In this document: positions 18,601 through 26,938 of the stretch, in pieces | Numbering within the stretch: position 1 is the stretch's first letter | Layout of the letters: every line of letters begins with the position of its first letter | Origin: Flavobacteriaceae bacterium PS02338 | GTDB lineage: Bacteria; Bacteroidota; Bacteroidia; Sphingobacteriales; Sphingobacteriaceae | Assembly (NCBI GenBank): GCA_029959615.1 | Contig: JASCOD010000002.1 | Span: forward strand, 248,001 to 312,000 | Length of the DNA: 64,000 bases | Reading direction: 5' to 3' | Position numbers and translations under genes: made by a program | Notes under the pieces: model-generated | What the model was told of the DNA's origin: nothing | The model's input: only the letters and a program-made list of their open reading frames with translations | Databases searched by the model: none

Positions 18601-19770
18601 ATGAGCAACCATAAACTATTACAGACCTGGCGTTGGTATGGTCCAAATGATCCAGTATCACTACAAGATGTTAAACAGGCGGGAGCATCGGGTATTGTTA
18701 GCGCATTACACTACATACCTCATGGAGAAGTTTGGCCTTTAGAAGATATAAAAGAACGTAAGGCCATCATAGAGGCCTCAGGTTTAACTTGGAGCGTGGT
18801 AGAGAGCGTGCCAGTTCACGAGGCAATTAAAACCCGTAGAGCAGACGCAGATAAATACATTGAAAATTACAAGCAGTCGTTAAGGAATTTGGCAGCAGCA
18901 GGCTTAAAAACCATTTGCTACAATTTTATGCCAGTGTTAGATTGGACACGTACCCAATTAGACTTGGAAATGCCTAACGGTGCCAAAGCACTATATTTTA
19001 ACTGGACCGATCTAGCAATTTTTGATTTGCATATCTTCAAAAGGGCAGGTGCAGAAGCTGATTATCCTGCAGAGATTGTAGCAAAGGCTAAAACGAAATT
19101 GGAAACCATGAGCCAAGCGGAATTAGATTTACTGCGTACCAATGTGTTGATGGGTATTCCAAATGAAAAGGAAATTGAACTGGAAACATTACGTGCCAGT
19201 ATCGAAGAATATAAGGTTATTGGTCATGAAGGCCTCCAAAAAAACCTAGCTTGGTTTTTAGCTAGCATTGCCGAAACCTGTACTGAGTTGTGTATTAAGA
19301 TGACCATTCATCCAGATGATCCGCCGTATCCAATTTTAGGTTTACCACGTATTGCGAGCACCAAAGAAGATCTAGTAGCTATTCTGCGTAGTGTAGATCA
19401 ACCGTTTAATGGCATTTGCTATTGCACAGGTTCTTTAGGTGCCGGTACAAAAAACAATTTGGTAGAGCTTTTCGAAGCTGTTAAAGAGCGTGTTTACTTT
19501 TTGCACTTGCGTAACGTAAGCAAGGATGAGGAAGGTAATTTCTTTGAAGCTGATCATTTAGGAGGCGATGTGAACATGTACGAAGTAATGAAAGTGGTAA
19601 CAGCAGAGAATAGTAAACGTGCTGAGCCTATTCCATTTAGGCCAGATCATGGTCATCAAATGTTAGACGACTTGAACAAAATAACTAATCCTGGCTACTC
19701 TGCTATTGGTCGTTTAAGAGGCTTGGCAGAATTGCGTGGTTTAGAGTTGGGAATTACCGGAAACTATTAA
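18601..19770 (+). CDS. uxuA: Mannonate dehydratase
   Basis: UxuA dehydrates D-mannonate to 2-keto-3-deoxygluconate in glucuronate catabolism. The 389-residue length and motifs fit: QTWRWYGPNDPVSL at the N-terminus, CYNFMPVLDWTRTQL, the metal-site IHPDDPPYPILGLPRI, CYCTGSLGA, and FRPDHGHQML near the C-terminus supplying metal-binding histidines. It follows an MFS permease and has its own operator-like dyad upstream. No uxaC or kdg genes are seen beside it; a tRNA gene lies next. Confidence 0.95.
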   Translation: MSNHKLLQTWRWYGPNDPVSLQDVKQAGASGIVSALHYIPHGEVWPLEDIKERKAIIEASGLTWSVVESVPVHEAIKTRRADADKYIENYKQSLRNLAAAGLKTICYNFMPVLDWTRTQLDLEMPNGAKALYFNWTDLAIFDLHIFKRAGAEADYPAEIVAKAKTKLETMSQAELDLLRTNVLMGIPNEKEIELETLRASIEEYKVIGHEGLQKNLAWFLASIAETCTELCIKMTIHPDDPPYPILGLPRIASTKEDLVAILRSVDQPFNGICYCTGSLGAGTKNNLVELFEAVKERVYFLHLRNVSKDEEGNFFEADHLGGDVNMYEVMKVVTAENSKRAEPIPFRPDHGHQMLDDLNKITNPGYSAIGRLRGLAELRGLELGITGNY

Positions 19771-19815
19771 AAGAGGAAAATTTCAAACTTTTTTTAGATT
19801 ATTCTATAGAAATTA

Positions 19816-19823
19816 TATCTTTG
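19816..19823 (+). promoter_or_regulatory. Bacteroidota -7 element of the tRNA-Arg promoter
   Basis: TATCTTTG matches the TAnnTTTG consensus and lies about 45 bp before the tRNA. A T-rich stretch around 19788-19796 is in the range expected for the -33 box. Confidence 0.5.
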
Positions 19824-19868
19824 CACCACCATAATGAAAAACAACGTTAAGTTGTTGACATTATAAGG

Positions 19869-19942
19869 GCCTCCATAGCTCAGCTGGATAGAGCACCGGT
19901 TTTCTAAACCGTAGGTCACAGGTTCGAATCCTGTTGGGGGTA
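19869..19942 (+). tRNA. tRNA-Arg (anticodon TCT)
   Basis: A full cloverleaf can be drawn: acceptor GCCTCCA/TGGGGGT with G-T wobbles, D arm GCTC/GAGC, anticodon stem CCGGT/ACCGT with loop TTTCTAA (anticodon TCT), five-base variable loop AGGTC, and T arm ACAGG-TTCGAAT-CCTGT. CCA is not encoded. A strong terminator hairpin begins nine bases later. Confidence 0.95.
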
Positions 19943-20018
19943 CACCCAAAAGCCTTTAGCATTATGCTAAAGGCTTTTTTGTTTTTAGCTTTTAAAGGAT
20001 ATCTTACGACTTTGTTCG
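19940..20018 (+). repeat. tRNA-Arg 3'-flank repeat, copy 1
   Basis: From GTACACCCA at the tRNA end through the terminator hairpin and about 40 bp beyond, this stretch is paralleled by 24617-24698. The alignable parts include GTACACCCA, the whole hairpin, CTTTTTTGTTTTTA and GGATATCT. A third, shorter relative lies at 41361-41400. Confidence 0.7.
19951..19980 (+). terminator. Rho-independent terminator of tRNA-Arg
   Basis: The hairpin AGCCTTTAGCA / TGCTAAAGGCT (11 bp, three-base loop) is followed by six T, then GTTTTT. Confidence 0.9.
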
Positions 20019-20128
20019 AAATAACCGCCTCTCCCATACAAGATTATCTTTGAACATTCCCCTAATTAGAGCGTGTTTTTGTATACTTGAGATTCTGTAG
20101 ATCCTAGATTAGGAATATCGTATTATCT

Positions 20129-20328
20129 GTGGAATGGGTGCGCAAAAGCTGAACAATGGGTTGGGTGGCCAGTTTGGAACGAAAGGCAGTAGTTACTTTT
20201 AACAAAATCTGCAATTCGATTACATCGAGGTTTGGTACGACAGAAAAATAAGGCATTCAGCATTGGACTATAACACTCCGCAACAAGTAGAGCAGAACAT
20301 AGCTAGGAAAAAAACAGAAGCAGTATAA
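20129..20328 (+). pseudogene. IS3-type transposase remnant (OrfB C-terminus)
   Basis: A decayed 3' end of an IS3-family transposase. In one frame 20129-20149 reads VEWVRKS. After a broken stretch, 20215-20328 reads FDYIEVWYDRKIRHSALDYN followed by TPQQVEQNIARKK and a stop. This corresponds to the end of the DDE transposase domain of IS3/IS150-type elements (usually FDYIE-YNRKRRHSALGY-SP). A frame break lies just before FDY, and the rest of the element is gone. No inverted repeats could be assigned. Confidence 0.75.
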
Positions 20329-20344
20329 AAAGGTCTCTACTTTA

Positions 20345-20518
20345 CTATTGCAATTCCAGATGCATTATACCCACAAAGTCATAAACATTTAATTTTTCTT
20401 TGGATCCATTCTTACGTAGACTGGGTATAAGCATTTCGTGTAGTAGCTGTTGAGATTTAACCTCTCTAAAGATCACGATATTTTCAGTTAGGACTAGATC
20501 TGATTTAATCAGTTCCAC
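20345..20518 (-). other. Short open frame, possible gene remnant
   Basis: A 57-codon frame from a GTG at 20518 to TAG at 20345 reads VELIKSDLVLTENIVIFREV and ends with YDFVGIMHLELQ. The composition is coding-like, but no family is recognised. The same frame continues upstream without an ATG, so it may be the 3' end of a lost gene next to the IS3 remnant. Treat it as uncertain. Confidence 0.3.
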
Positions 20519-20568
20519 GATCAGGTTTGCTTTTGGGCGGTGGTGGGACTAGGCTTGATCTTCCGCAG

Positions 20569-20591
20569 GTCCGGGACACAAAGGTCCCGGA
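20569..20591 (-). terminator. Hairpin after the FG-GAP gene
   Basis: A perfect 9-bp stem, GTCCGGGAC / GTCCCGGAC, with a five-base loop sits 20 bp past the stop of the minus-strand FG-GAP gene. No T-run follows on that strand, so it may be a factor-dependent terminator or a 3' stabiliser. Confidence 0.5.
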
Positions 20592-20611
20592 CATTTTCTC
20601 ATTTAGCGGAA

Positions 20612-23600
20612 TTATTTTTTGATGATCTGTTTGCTGATGGAGGTTTGCGTTCCGACCAGTGTCAGAATATAGTTAGCTGTAGGAAACCCGCTCAGATCAA
20701 AGCTTAGAGCATTATCCTTTGTGTTGATGCTCTTATGCATCAGAATTTTGCCTGTTAGGTCAGAGAGATGGGCCTCGTGGTAAATTCCACCCGAGAAGCT
20801 GACCTTTATCATGTTACTGCTCGGGTTAGGGTAAACTGTAACAGTAGCTTTTTCGCCAATTTTTACGTTAATGTCTCTAATGCCCAACTCTTTTTGGGTA
20901 CCGTTTACGTCTACCTGTACAAGCTTGTAATAGTTTTGTCCATTTACCGGTTTGGTATCGTTGAAACTGTAGGAGTTTCGCTGGGTGCTGGAGCCGTTTC
21001 CATTTACTTTGCCCAAAAAGGCAAAGCTGATGCCGTCCGTTGATCTTGCTACTTCAAAGTGACTGTTATTAATTTCCGATGAAGTTGACCAGGTTAATCC
21101 GACCGTCCCTGACTTCTCAAGCTTAGCTGCAAAACCAGTGAATGAAACGGGAAGGACTGCTAACTTCGTCACCGTTATGGTGTATTGCTTAACCGTTGTG
21201 CCATCTTGTGCGGCAACCCTTACGATGATGGGGTTTTCTCCTTCGTTTAAGGCTAGGCTTTCAGTTGAGTTCGCACTGTTGATAGCAACAAAGTTGCCCC
21301 CATTTACATTTACTGTAATTGTCGCGTTTGCCTGTGCTAAGGTTGGTGTTACCGTAATAGCAGTAGTTGAATTGTCAACCGTGGCAGTATAAGCTGTTGT
21401 TGCTGGGTCGAACGTTGGGCTCAATGTTCCAGAACTGATGGTTAAAGCAGTTAAATCTGCATTGTTATTTTGAAAATAAGCGATTTGTGATGCCTCTGCC
21501 GTTTGACGGTCTGTGGTTCCCAAGGCACTGCCAATGGTTACGAATTCACTGATCCAGCCATTTAATTGAGTCACGCCATCAGTTCGGGAGCCTAAAATAA
21601 CGGACGTAGTATTGTTGTCACTGTAGGTGCTGACGCTCAGCGGCTCAGCGTTAGGGTTGCCGTTAATATACGCGTTAGACTGTGTAGTGCTAGAAACAAA
21701 AGTCCACTGCGAAAATCCCGCTGCAACAGCTATGGGTGTAAATAAAGTAGTATAGGTTGTGGTTGTACCGTTACCAGTAAATAATTTGTCGGCATATGTA
21801 TCAATGGGACTTGAGATATTTGATCTTGTTTTTGCACCAAATGTAGGATATTGGGTATCGGTTTTAATCGCACCCTGTATCAGAAAAGTATAGCCAATGA
21901 CGTAAGCACTAGCAAAAGATATGGTAGACAATTTCTTCAAATTAAAATAAATGCTGGGGACATTGCTCTTTCTTTGGATAACGCCTGCAACCACCATTTG
22001 TGGTTGCAAATTTACGTTTGTCTGTGTGGCATTTCTGCCATGTCCAGATTGATCATACCAAGTGGTAACAAATCCATCATTGGTACCCACAAATGTTTTG
22101 AGGGCAACGGTATCCAAATTGCCACCTATAAACCCAATGTCTTGGGTCGCATTATCGCTAGAGCGGCGAATGCGGAGGGCTGCGCCCGAATAGGTACTGC
22201 TTAACAAACGGACAGAAAATGCTGCGGGCGATGCAGTGCTATTGTTCAGCCCGATATTGTCCAAAGTATTCGGTGCCCTTGTTACTGTGATGGTATAGGT
22301 TCTGGTTACGCTATTTTGTGGAGTAACCAATACATTGATGGCGTTACTACCTATGTTTAGCGCCAAGGCAGCTGAAGGATTGCCACTCGTAATGGCTGTA
22401 TAAGAACCATTATTGATGCGTATGGAGAGGGTTGCCGTAGCATCAACCGCTGTAGGGGTTACGGTTATACTCGTAGTAGCGTTATCTACACTGGCTGTAT
22501 AATTCAGTGTAGTAGCTGCAAAAGTTGGGCTAATGGTTCCCGCAGTAGTGCTTAGATCGGAAAGGTCTGTGTTATTGTTGGCATTACGAATTACCGATAA
22601 GCTACTCGAATTATAATTGGCCACTGCTAGATCTGGCTTGCCATCGCCATCCAAATCGCCTATAGCTACCGAATTTGGCTCATCGCCTGTTGTGGCATTT
22701 ACCCTGGGCGTAAAAGAACCAGTAACAATATTTCCATTGGTGCTGTTATTGCGCCATACGAAAATGCTTTTTGAGCCACGATTAGCCACCGCCAAATCGG
22801 GTTTGCCATCTCCATTCATATCGCCTATGGTAATTGAAGATGGGGAAGTTCCTGTTCCTGTTGCTAAATCCACTTTAGCTGCAAAGGAACCTGATGTGAT
22901 TAAGGCAGTCGTATTGTTATTGCGGAATACAGATACTGAGTTTGAGCCTTTATTAGCTACCGCAAGATCTGGCTTGCCATCTGCATTCAAATCGCCTATA
23001 GCAACTGAAGACGGGGAAGTTCCTGTTGTAAAATCTACTTTTTCGGCAAATGAGCCTAAAGAGATTGACCCGGTCGTGCTGGTATTCTGAAATACAGAAA
23101 CATTGTTTGCGCCTTGATTGGCCACTGCTAGATCTAGCTTGCCATCCCCATCCAGATCGCCTATGGCTACTGAAACTGGCGTGGTGCCCGTCGCAAAATC
23201 AATATTTGTTGCAAATGAGGCCGAGTTGAACTGCCCACTGGTAATGGTATTTCGGAATACGGAAACTGTGTTCGAACCTTGATTTATCACTGCTAAATCT
23301 GGCTTGCCATCTCCGTCTAAATCGCCTATGGCCACGGAACTTGGGGAGTTTCCTGTTGTAAGATCTAATTTCTCGACAAATGAAAATTGGTCGATCTGAC
23401 CACTGGTACTGGTATTTCGTAACACAGAAACGGTATTTAATCCATAATTAGCTACAGCCAGATCTAGTTTTCCATCTCCATCCAGATCGCCTATGGCTAT
23501 CGCATACGGTTGAGTTCCTGTTGTGAAATCTACTTTTGTTGCAAATGAACCAGTACCGATACTCCCGTCTGTACTGGTATTGCGATAAACAGAAATTGTA

Positions 23601-24067
23601 TTTGATCCATAATTAGCTACAACCAAATCGGGTTTTCCATCTCCGTCTAAATCACCTATAGCTACTGAATTTGGGGAGGTAGCTGTGGTGAAATCTTGTT
23701 TGGTTTGGAAATCCCCAGCTACTATTGTCGATTTTGCCGGTGAGTATGTGGGGCTAAAATTAGTTTTGCTGTAGGTGGAGAAGCTGGTACCGGTGTTTAA
23801 TACCGATATGGGTGCATAAGTTGCGCCCGTTGGTACGGTTACGGTTAAACTTGTGGCCGTTGCCGCTGTAACGGTTGCCTTGGTTGCGCCAAAGAACACG
23901 ATATTATTGGTAGCGGTTTCATTAAAGTTGGTGCCTGTTAGGCTTACTACATCGCCTGGTTTTGCACTACTTGGCACAACATCTGAAATTACTGGCGCCT
24001 GAGCAAGAGATTTTGTGGTAATGCCTAATGCGGTTAAAAGACAGAGAATGAGTAGCGTTTTTTTCAT
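20612..24067 (-). CDS. FG-GAP/VCBS repeat surface protein with T9SS sorting domain
   Basis: A 1151-residue secreted protein. A signal peptide (to about residue 23) is followed by an IPT/TIG domain (25-100) and seven VCBS/FG-GAP repeats whose DLDGDGxxD calcium loops start at residues 139, 194, 249, 304, 359, 416 and 471. A cadherin-like beta-sandwich (about 498-596), a region with FVTTWYDQSGHGRNATQ resembling the arabinofuranosidase B/concanavalin-like fold, and a second cadherin-like domain (about 870-970) come next. It ends in the Bacteroidota linker beginning LPVSFTGFAAKL and a type A T9SS sorting tail with VYPNPSSNMI. It is expected to be delivered to the cell surface as an adhesin or glycan-binding protein. 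Confidence 0.88.
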   Translation of the reverse strand: MKKTLLILCLLTALGITTKSLAQAPVISDVVPSSAKPGDVVSLTGTNFNETATNNIVFFGATKATVTAATATSLTVTVPTGATYAPISVLNTGTSFSTYSKTNFSPTYSPAKSTIVAGDFQTKQDFTTATSPNSVAIGDLDGDGKPDLVVANYGSNTISVYRNTSTDGSIGTGSFATKVDFTTGTQPYAIAIGDLDGDGKLDLAVANYGLNTVSVLRNTSTSGQIDQFSFVEKLDLTTGNSPSSVAIGDLDGDGKPDLAVINQGSNTVSVFRNTITSGQFNSASFATNIDFATGTTPVSVAIGDLDGDGKLDLAVANQGANNVSVFQNTSTTGSISLGSFAEKVDFTTGTSPSSVAIGDLNADGKPDLAVANKGSNSVSVFRNNNTTALITSGSFAAKVDLATGTGTSPSSITIGDMNGDGKPDLAVANRGSKSIFVWRNNSTNGNIVTGSFTPRVNATTGDEPNSVAIGDLDGDGKPDLAVANYNSSSLSVIRNANNNTDLSDLSTTAGTISPTFAATTLNYTASVDNATTSITVTPTAVDATATLSIRINNGSYTAITSGNPSAALALNIGSNAINVLVTPQNSVTRTYTITVTRAPNTLDNIGLNNSTASPAAFSVRLLSSTYSGAALRIRRSSDNATQDIGFIGGNLDTVALKTFVGTNDGFVTTWYDQSGHGRNATQTNVNLQPQMVVAGVIQRKSNVPSIYFNLKKLSTISFASAYVIGYTFLIQGAIKTDTQYPTFGAKTRSNISSPIDTYADKLFTGNGTTTTYTTLFTPIAVAAGFSQWTFVSSTTQSNAYINGNPNAEPLSVSTYSDNNTTSVILGSRTDGVTQLNGWISEFVTIGSALGTTDRQTAEASQIAYFQNNNADLTALTISSGTLSPTFDPATTAYTATVDNSTTAITVTPTLAQANATITVNVNGGNFVAINSANSTESLALNEGENPIIVRVAAQDGTTVKQYTITVTKLAVLPVSFTGFAAKLEKSGTVGLTWSTSSEINNSHFEVARSTDGISFAFLGKVNGNGSSTQRNSYSFNDTKPVNGQNYYKLVQVDVNGTQKELGIRDINVKIGEKATVTVYPNPSSNMIKVSFSGGIYHEAHLSDLTGKILMHKSINTKDNALSFDLSGFPTANYILTLVGTQTSISKQIIKK
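22583..23713 (-). repeat. Seven tandem VCBS-encoding repeats (165-bp period)
   Basis: The calcium-loop motif recurs every 55 codons (once 57), so the DNA carries seven imperfect tandem units of 165-171 bp. Units share GATCTGGCTTGCCATC-like and AAATCGCCTAT-like tracts but differ at many third positions, so they are old duplications. Confidence 0.85.
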
Positions 24068-24472
24068 AAAGATTGTTTCATGTGTTAAAAATGATTGAAT
24101 AGTGCGTTGGTACTGTCAGTATTTAAAAAGACAGGTATTTCGGCTGTCATCAATGGTGGACTAGCTGTTGTGTTCAAAGTTTGAAAAGGTCTTAATTACA
24201 CTTACTCTAAATAGTTGTGACGACACCCGAAATTATAAAAAAAACTGAGGGTTAGCATGTTTTTGCACATTATTATTTGGTGATGTGCCGCTTACCTAGA
24301 TTAAAAAATATCGGGTAGCGTGGCAACACAGGCTTAGGCTAATGTTGAACTGAAACCATATTCCTGTTTGGAACTTGTTGCAAGTTATTAAAAGCCCATC
24401 TCGTTCCGAACAGTTCTACTAAAAAAAACTAAAACTATCATTTTTCACACTTTTCTACTTTTTTGTTCTAAA

Positions 24473-24511
24473 ATATTCTTGTCAACGTATGAAGTACTTT
24501 GACAAGAATAT
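24473..24511. promoter_or_regulatory. Long perfect inverted repeat (13-bp arms)
   Basis: ATATTCTTGTCAA and TTGACAAGAATAT are perfectly complementary arms around a 13-base spacer that itself contains GTA...TAC. No T-run follows on either strand, so a protein-binding dyad or recombination site is more likely than a terminator. Confidence 0.55.
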
Positions 24512-24616
24512 AATTCAATGGAAAATTAGATGAAATTTGTCCTAATTAAATCTTCAATAATCGGCTCTATAAGTATTAAGAAGCGCTTTAGACGTTCAAA
24601 ATACTCTTCTTGATCT

Positions 24617-24698
24617 GTACACCCATAAGCCTTTAGCATTACGCTAGAGGCTTTTTTGTTTTTAAGCATCTAAATGGATATCTAACATTGTTGTATCG
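24617..24698 (+). repeat. tRNA-Arg 3'-flank repeat, copy 2
   Basis: It starts with GTACACCCAT and runs through a diverged version of the terminator hairpin to GGATATCT. It parallels 19940-20018, but no tRNA body precedes it. Base changes in the stem (A to G opposite T) keep pairing as G-T wobbles. Confidence 0.7.
24628..24658 (+). terminator. Terminator hairpin, repeat copy 2
   Basis: AGCCTTTAGC / GCTAGAGGCT with a five-base loop and a following T-run. There is no gene on the plus strand just upstream, so it is an orphan copy. Confidence 0.7.
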
Positions 24699-24907
24699 TT
24701 GGCATACCTATTCGGAAAAAGATAGCAACGCTCGACTACTTTATATGTTTTCCAGCTTAAGCTATAACGTGATCCATGTCCCGAGCTACACTTGAAATCA
24801 CTTAGCATCGATTGTAATAATTTAAACTTTTCTTAACTCAAAATTTATATATATTTAGAAACTCTTTTTAGAGTTTAAACTGTTGGATAGACACTTCAGG
24901 TGGTTTT

Positions 24908-25498
24908 ATGGACAAAACTTTTATGGATGATGATGGTAAAATTCTTTTAAGTGCTTCGGAAGGAGATCAAAAGGCTTTTGCTTATCTATTTTACCAGTAC
25001 AGTCCTATGCTGCTGGCCTTCGCCAGAAAGTTATCCTATAGTTCTACGGAGGCAGAGGAGATCATTCAGAATGTTTTTTTGCGGGTCTGGTTGCATAGGG
25101 ATAAACTGACAGGAATCGATAATGTAAAGAGCTGGCTCTATAAGTTTGTGGTCAACGAAAGTTTAACCTATATCCGAAAGAAAACGGTAAAGAATAAGGC
25201 CTACCATCACTATCAGCACAACGAAATGTCATTTCATAACGACATTGAGAACACAGTTAACCTGAATGAGCTGAAACAGTTAGTTGCCAAAGCGGTAGAT
25301 TGCCTGCCCGAACAGCGAAGGAAAATATTCAATTTAAGCCGAAATGAGGGCTTGAGCATTGCCGAAATTAGCGAGCGTCTAGGGATTGCACAAAGTACGG
25401 TAAAAAATGCGTTGACCATTTCCCTGAAATTTGTACGAGATTACCTTAAGTCTTATGGTTACACTTCTTTTTATTTTATTCTTCTGGTAATAAGTTAG
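24908..25498 (+). CDS. ECF RNA polymerase sigma factor (FecI-like)
   Basis: A 196-residue ECF sigma factor of the FecI-like type that controls SusC/D loci. Region 2 includes FYQYSPMLLAFARKL and AEEIIQNVFLRVWLHR; region 4 has LPEQRRKIFNLSRNEGLSIA followed by the helix-turn-helix GIAQSTVKNAL. It is followed by a FecR gene and an STN-bearing SusC, the standard trans-envelope signalling order. The last 15 residues are hydrophobic, an unusual tail seen in some Bacteroidota members. An alternative start at the sixth codon cannot be excluded. Confidence 0.93.
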   Translation: MDKTFMDDDGKILLSASEGDQKAFAYLFYQYSPMLLAFARKLSYSSTEAEEIIQNVFLRVWLHRDKLTGIDNVKSWLYKFVVNESLTYIRKKTVKNKAYHHYQHNEMSFHNDIENTVNLNELKQLVAKAVDCLPEQRRKIFNLSRNEGLSIAEISERLGIAQSTVKNALTISLKFVRDYLKSYGYTSFYFILLVIS

Positions 25499-25621
25499 TT
25501 GTGTTTTTTTTTATTCTTCCGATAGTACCATTCACGCCCATCTGCTTCTTAACATTAAATTCCTAGTAAAAAGTGCGGATAACCGCATGGAGATTTTACT
25601 GGGTGACAAAACAAAACATAC

Positions 25622-26797
25622 ATGGATAGACAACGATCAAGGTATTTGATTCGGGGCTTTATGGATAGGACACTGGATCCGATAGAGCAGGATGAATTAC
25701 TACGACTAATTGAAGCTAATAACGAAGAAGACTTTTTTGAGGTAATATCTGAATTGGTGGAAACTTCCGGTAGGGAAGAAATATCAATTCAGGATTGGAC
25801 CGAACTCTTGTCTCGCTCAGTCAGCGCTGATCAAGCTGAGCCTGTGGTTCGGCCACGTTCAATTAAGCTTTTCTATCGTCGCATAGCTGCCGCTGCAATT
25901 TTGGTATTGATAGGTTTCGCAGCGTATTTCCAATTGAAGCAAGACAAAAACACGGAAACGGATACCTTATCATCCGTAATTACTCCTGGAAAAGATAAAG
26001 CGGTTTTGATAATGGAAGATGGTAGAACCGTTCAATTGGATAGCAGTCTTAAAATAAATGAGTTATTGTCTTTGAATCCAGCAATCAAATCTGTTTCTGA
26101 TGGCAAAATTGTGTATAATGGAAGTACTGATAAGCATATAAAATATATCGGCACTAATATTTTAAGGACGCCAAGAGGTGGTCAGTACCACGTGGTTTTA
26201 CCGGATGGAACGGTAGCCTGGCTAAATGCTGATTCTGAGCTGAAATATCCTGCTGTTTTTGGAGAAAATATGCGGCAGGTAGAATTAAAAGGAGAGGCCT
26301 ACTTTGAAGTGACGAGCTATCCAGGTAAAAAGTGGCCTTTTATCGTCAAAAGTATTGATCAGCAAATAGAGGTATTGGGCACTAAATTCAATATCAGCGC
26401 CTATAACGATGATGATTTTATAAAAACATCTTTAATAGAGGGTAAAGTAAAAGTGCTGAATGAAAACTCTCAAAAATCTGTTTTTCTGAAACCAGGACAA
26501 CAAGCGCTCTTAGATAGGAACTCAACTCGTATGACGGTATATCCCGCTGATGTGGAGGAGTCTATCGCTTGGAAGGAGGGCCTCTTTGTATTTACCAACG
26601 AGAATTTATACGTGGCCATGAACAAGATTGCCAGATGGTATGATGTGGATATCGTGTATAAGGGAGATTTCAGGGATAAAGCATTATGGGGCACAGCATC
26701 AAGAAGCGAAAAATTGGAAACCCTCCTTAAAACTCTGCAAACCACAGGTATGGCTAAATTCAAAATAGAAGAAAGGAGGATTTTAGTAATGCGTTGA
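25622..26797 (+). CDS. FecR-family anti-sigma/transmembrane signalling protein
   Basis: A 391-residue inner-membrane regulator that holds the ECF sigma factor until the outer-membrane transporter signals ligand binding. The N-terminal cytoplasmic part (about 1-85) precedes one transmembrane helix (AAAILVLIGFAAYFQ). The FecR domain has GGQYHVVLPDGTVAWLNADS and LKGEAYFEV, and a C-terminal DUF4974 domain (LYVAMNKIARWYDVDIVY) contacts the STN domain of SusC. It lies 123 bp after the sigma gene. Confidence 0.93.
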   Translation: MDRQRSRYLIRGFMDRTLDPIEQDELLRLIEANNEEDFFEVISELVETSGREEISIQDWTELLSRSVSADQAEPVVRPRSIKLFYRRIAAAAILVLIGFAAYFQLKQDKNTETDTLSSVITPGKDKAVLIMEDGRTVQLDSSLKINELLSLNPAIKSVSDGKIVYNGSTDKHIKYIGTNILRTPRGGQYHVVLPDGTVAWLNADSELKYPAVFGENMRQVELKGEAYFEVTSYPGKKWPFIVKSIDQQIEVLGTKFNISAYNDDDFIKTSLIEGKVKVLNENSQKSVFLKPGQQALLDRNSTRMTVYPADVEESIAWKEGLFVFTNENLYVAMNKIARWYDVDIVYKGDFRDKALWGTASRSEKLETLLKTLQTTGMAKFKIEERRILVMR

Positions 26798-26832
26798 TTT
26801 TTACCCCGATCAGTTTACTGAAAATAATGAAG

Positions 26833-26857
26833 CTGAGAGCATTACGAGTGCTCCCAG
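26833..26857 (+). other. Hairpin between fecR and susC
   Basis: CTG-A-GAGCA / TGCTC-C-CAG with a seven-base loop forms an 8-bp stem with one mismatch. It could attenuate transcription or mark a processing site ahead of the highly expressed susC/susD part. Confidence 0.4.
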
Positions 26858-26938
26858 CAGACTGTAAACAGTAAGCTCAGATATACCTAGTAATATTCGT
26901 TAACCAATCCTATTGTATTATCTAAACCAAACAAAAAT

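Larger units (their letters stand above)
24068..24907. other. 840-bp gene-free interval between FG-GAP gene and sigma factor
   Basis: No convincing gene is seen. It holds a small dyad AACTTG-TTG-CAAGTT at 24372-24386, the long dyad at 24473-24511 and the second copy of the tRNA-Arg flank at 24617-24698. It must also contain the promoters of the divergent FG-GAP and ECF sigma genes. Confidence 0.6.

Noticed and set aside
22617..23090. 157-codon open frame on the plus strand inside the FG-GAP repeats
   Set aside because: It is the shadow of the repetitive minus-strand coding sequence and repeats with the same period; it has no independent gene features.
22583..23713. Regularly spaced repeats that could be mistaken for a CRISPR array
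   Set aside because: The period is 165 bp, the units are diverged, and they encode in-frame VCBS calcium-loop repeats in an intact protein.
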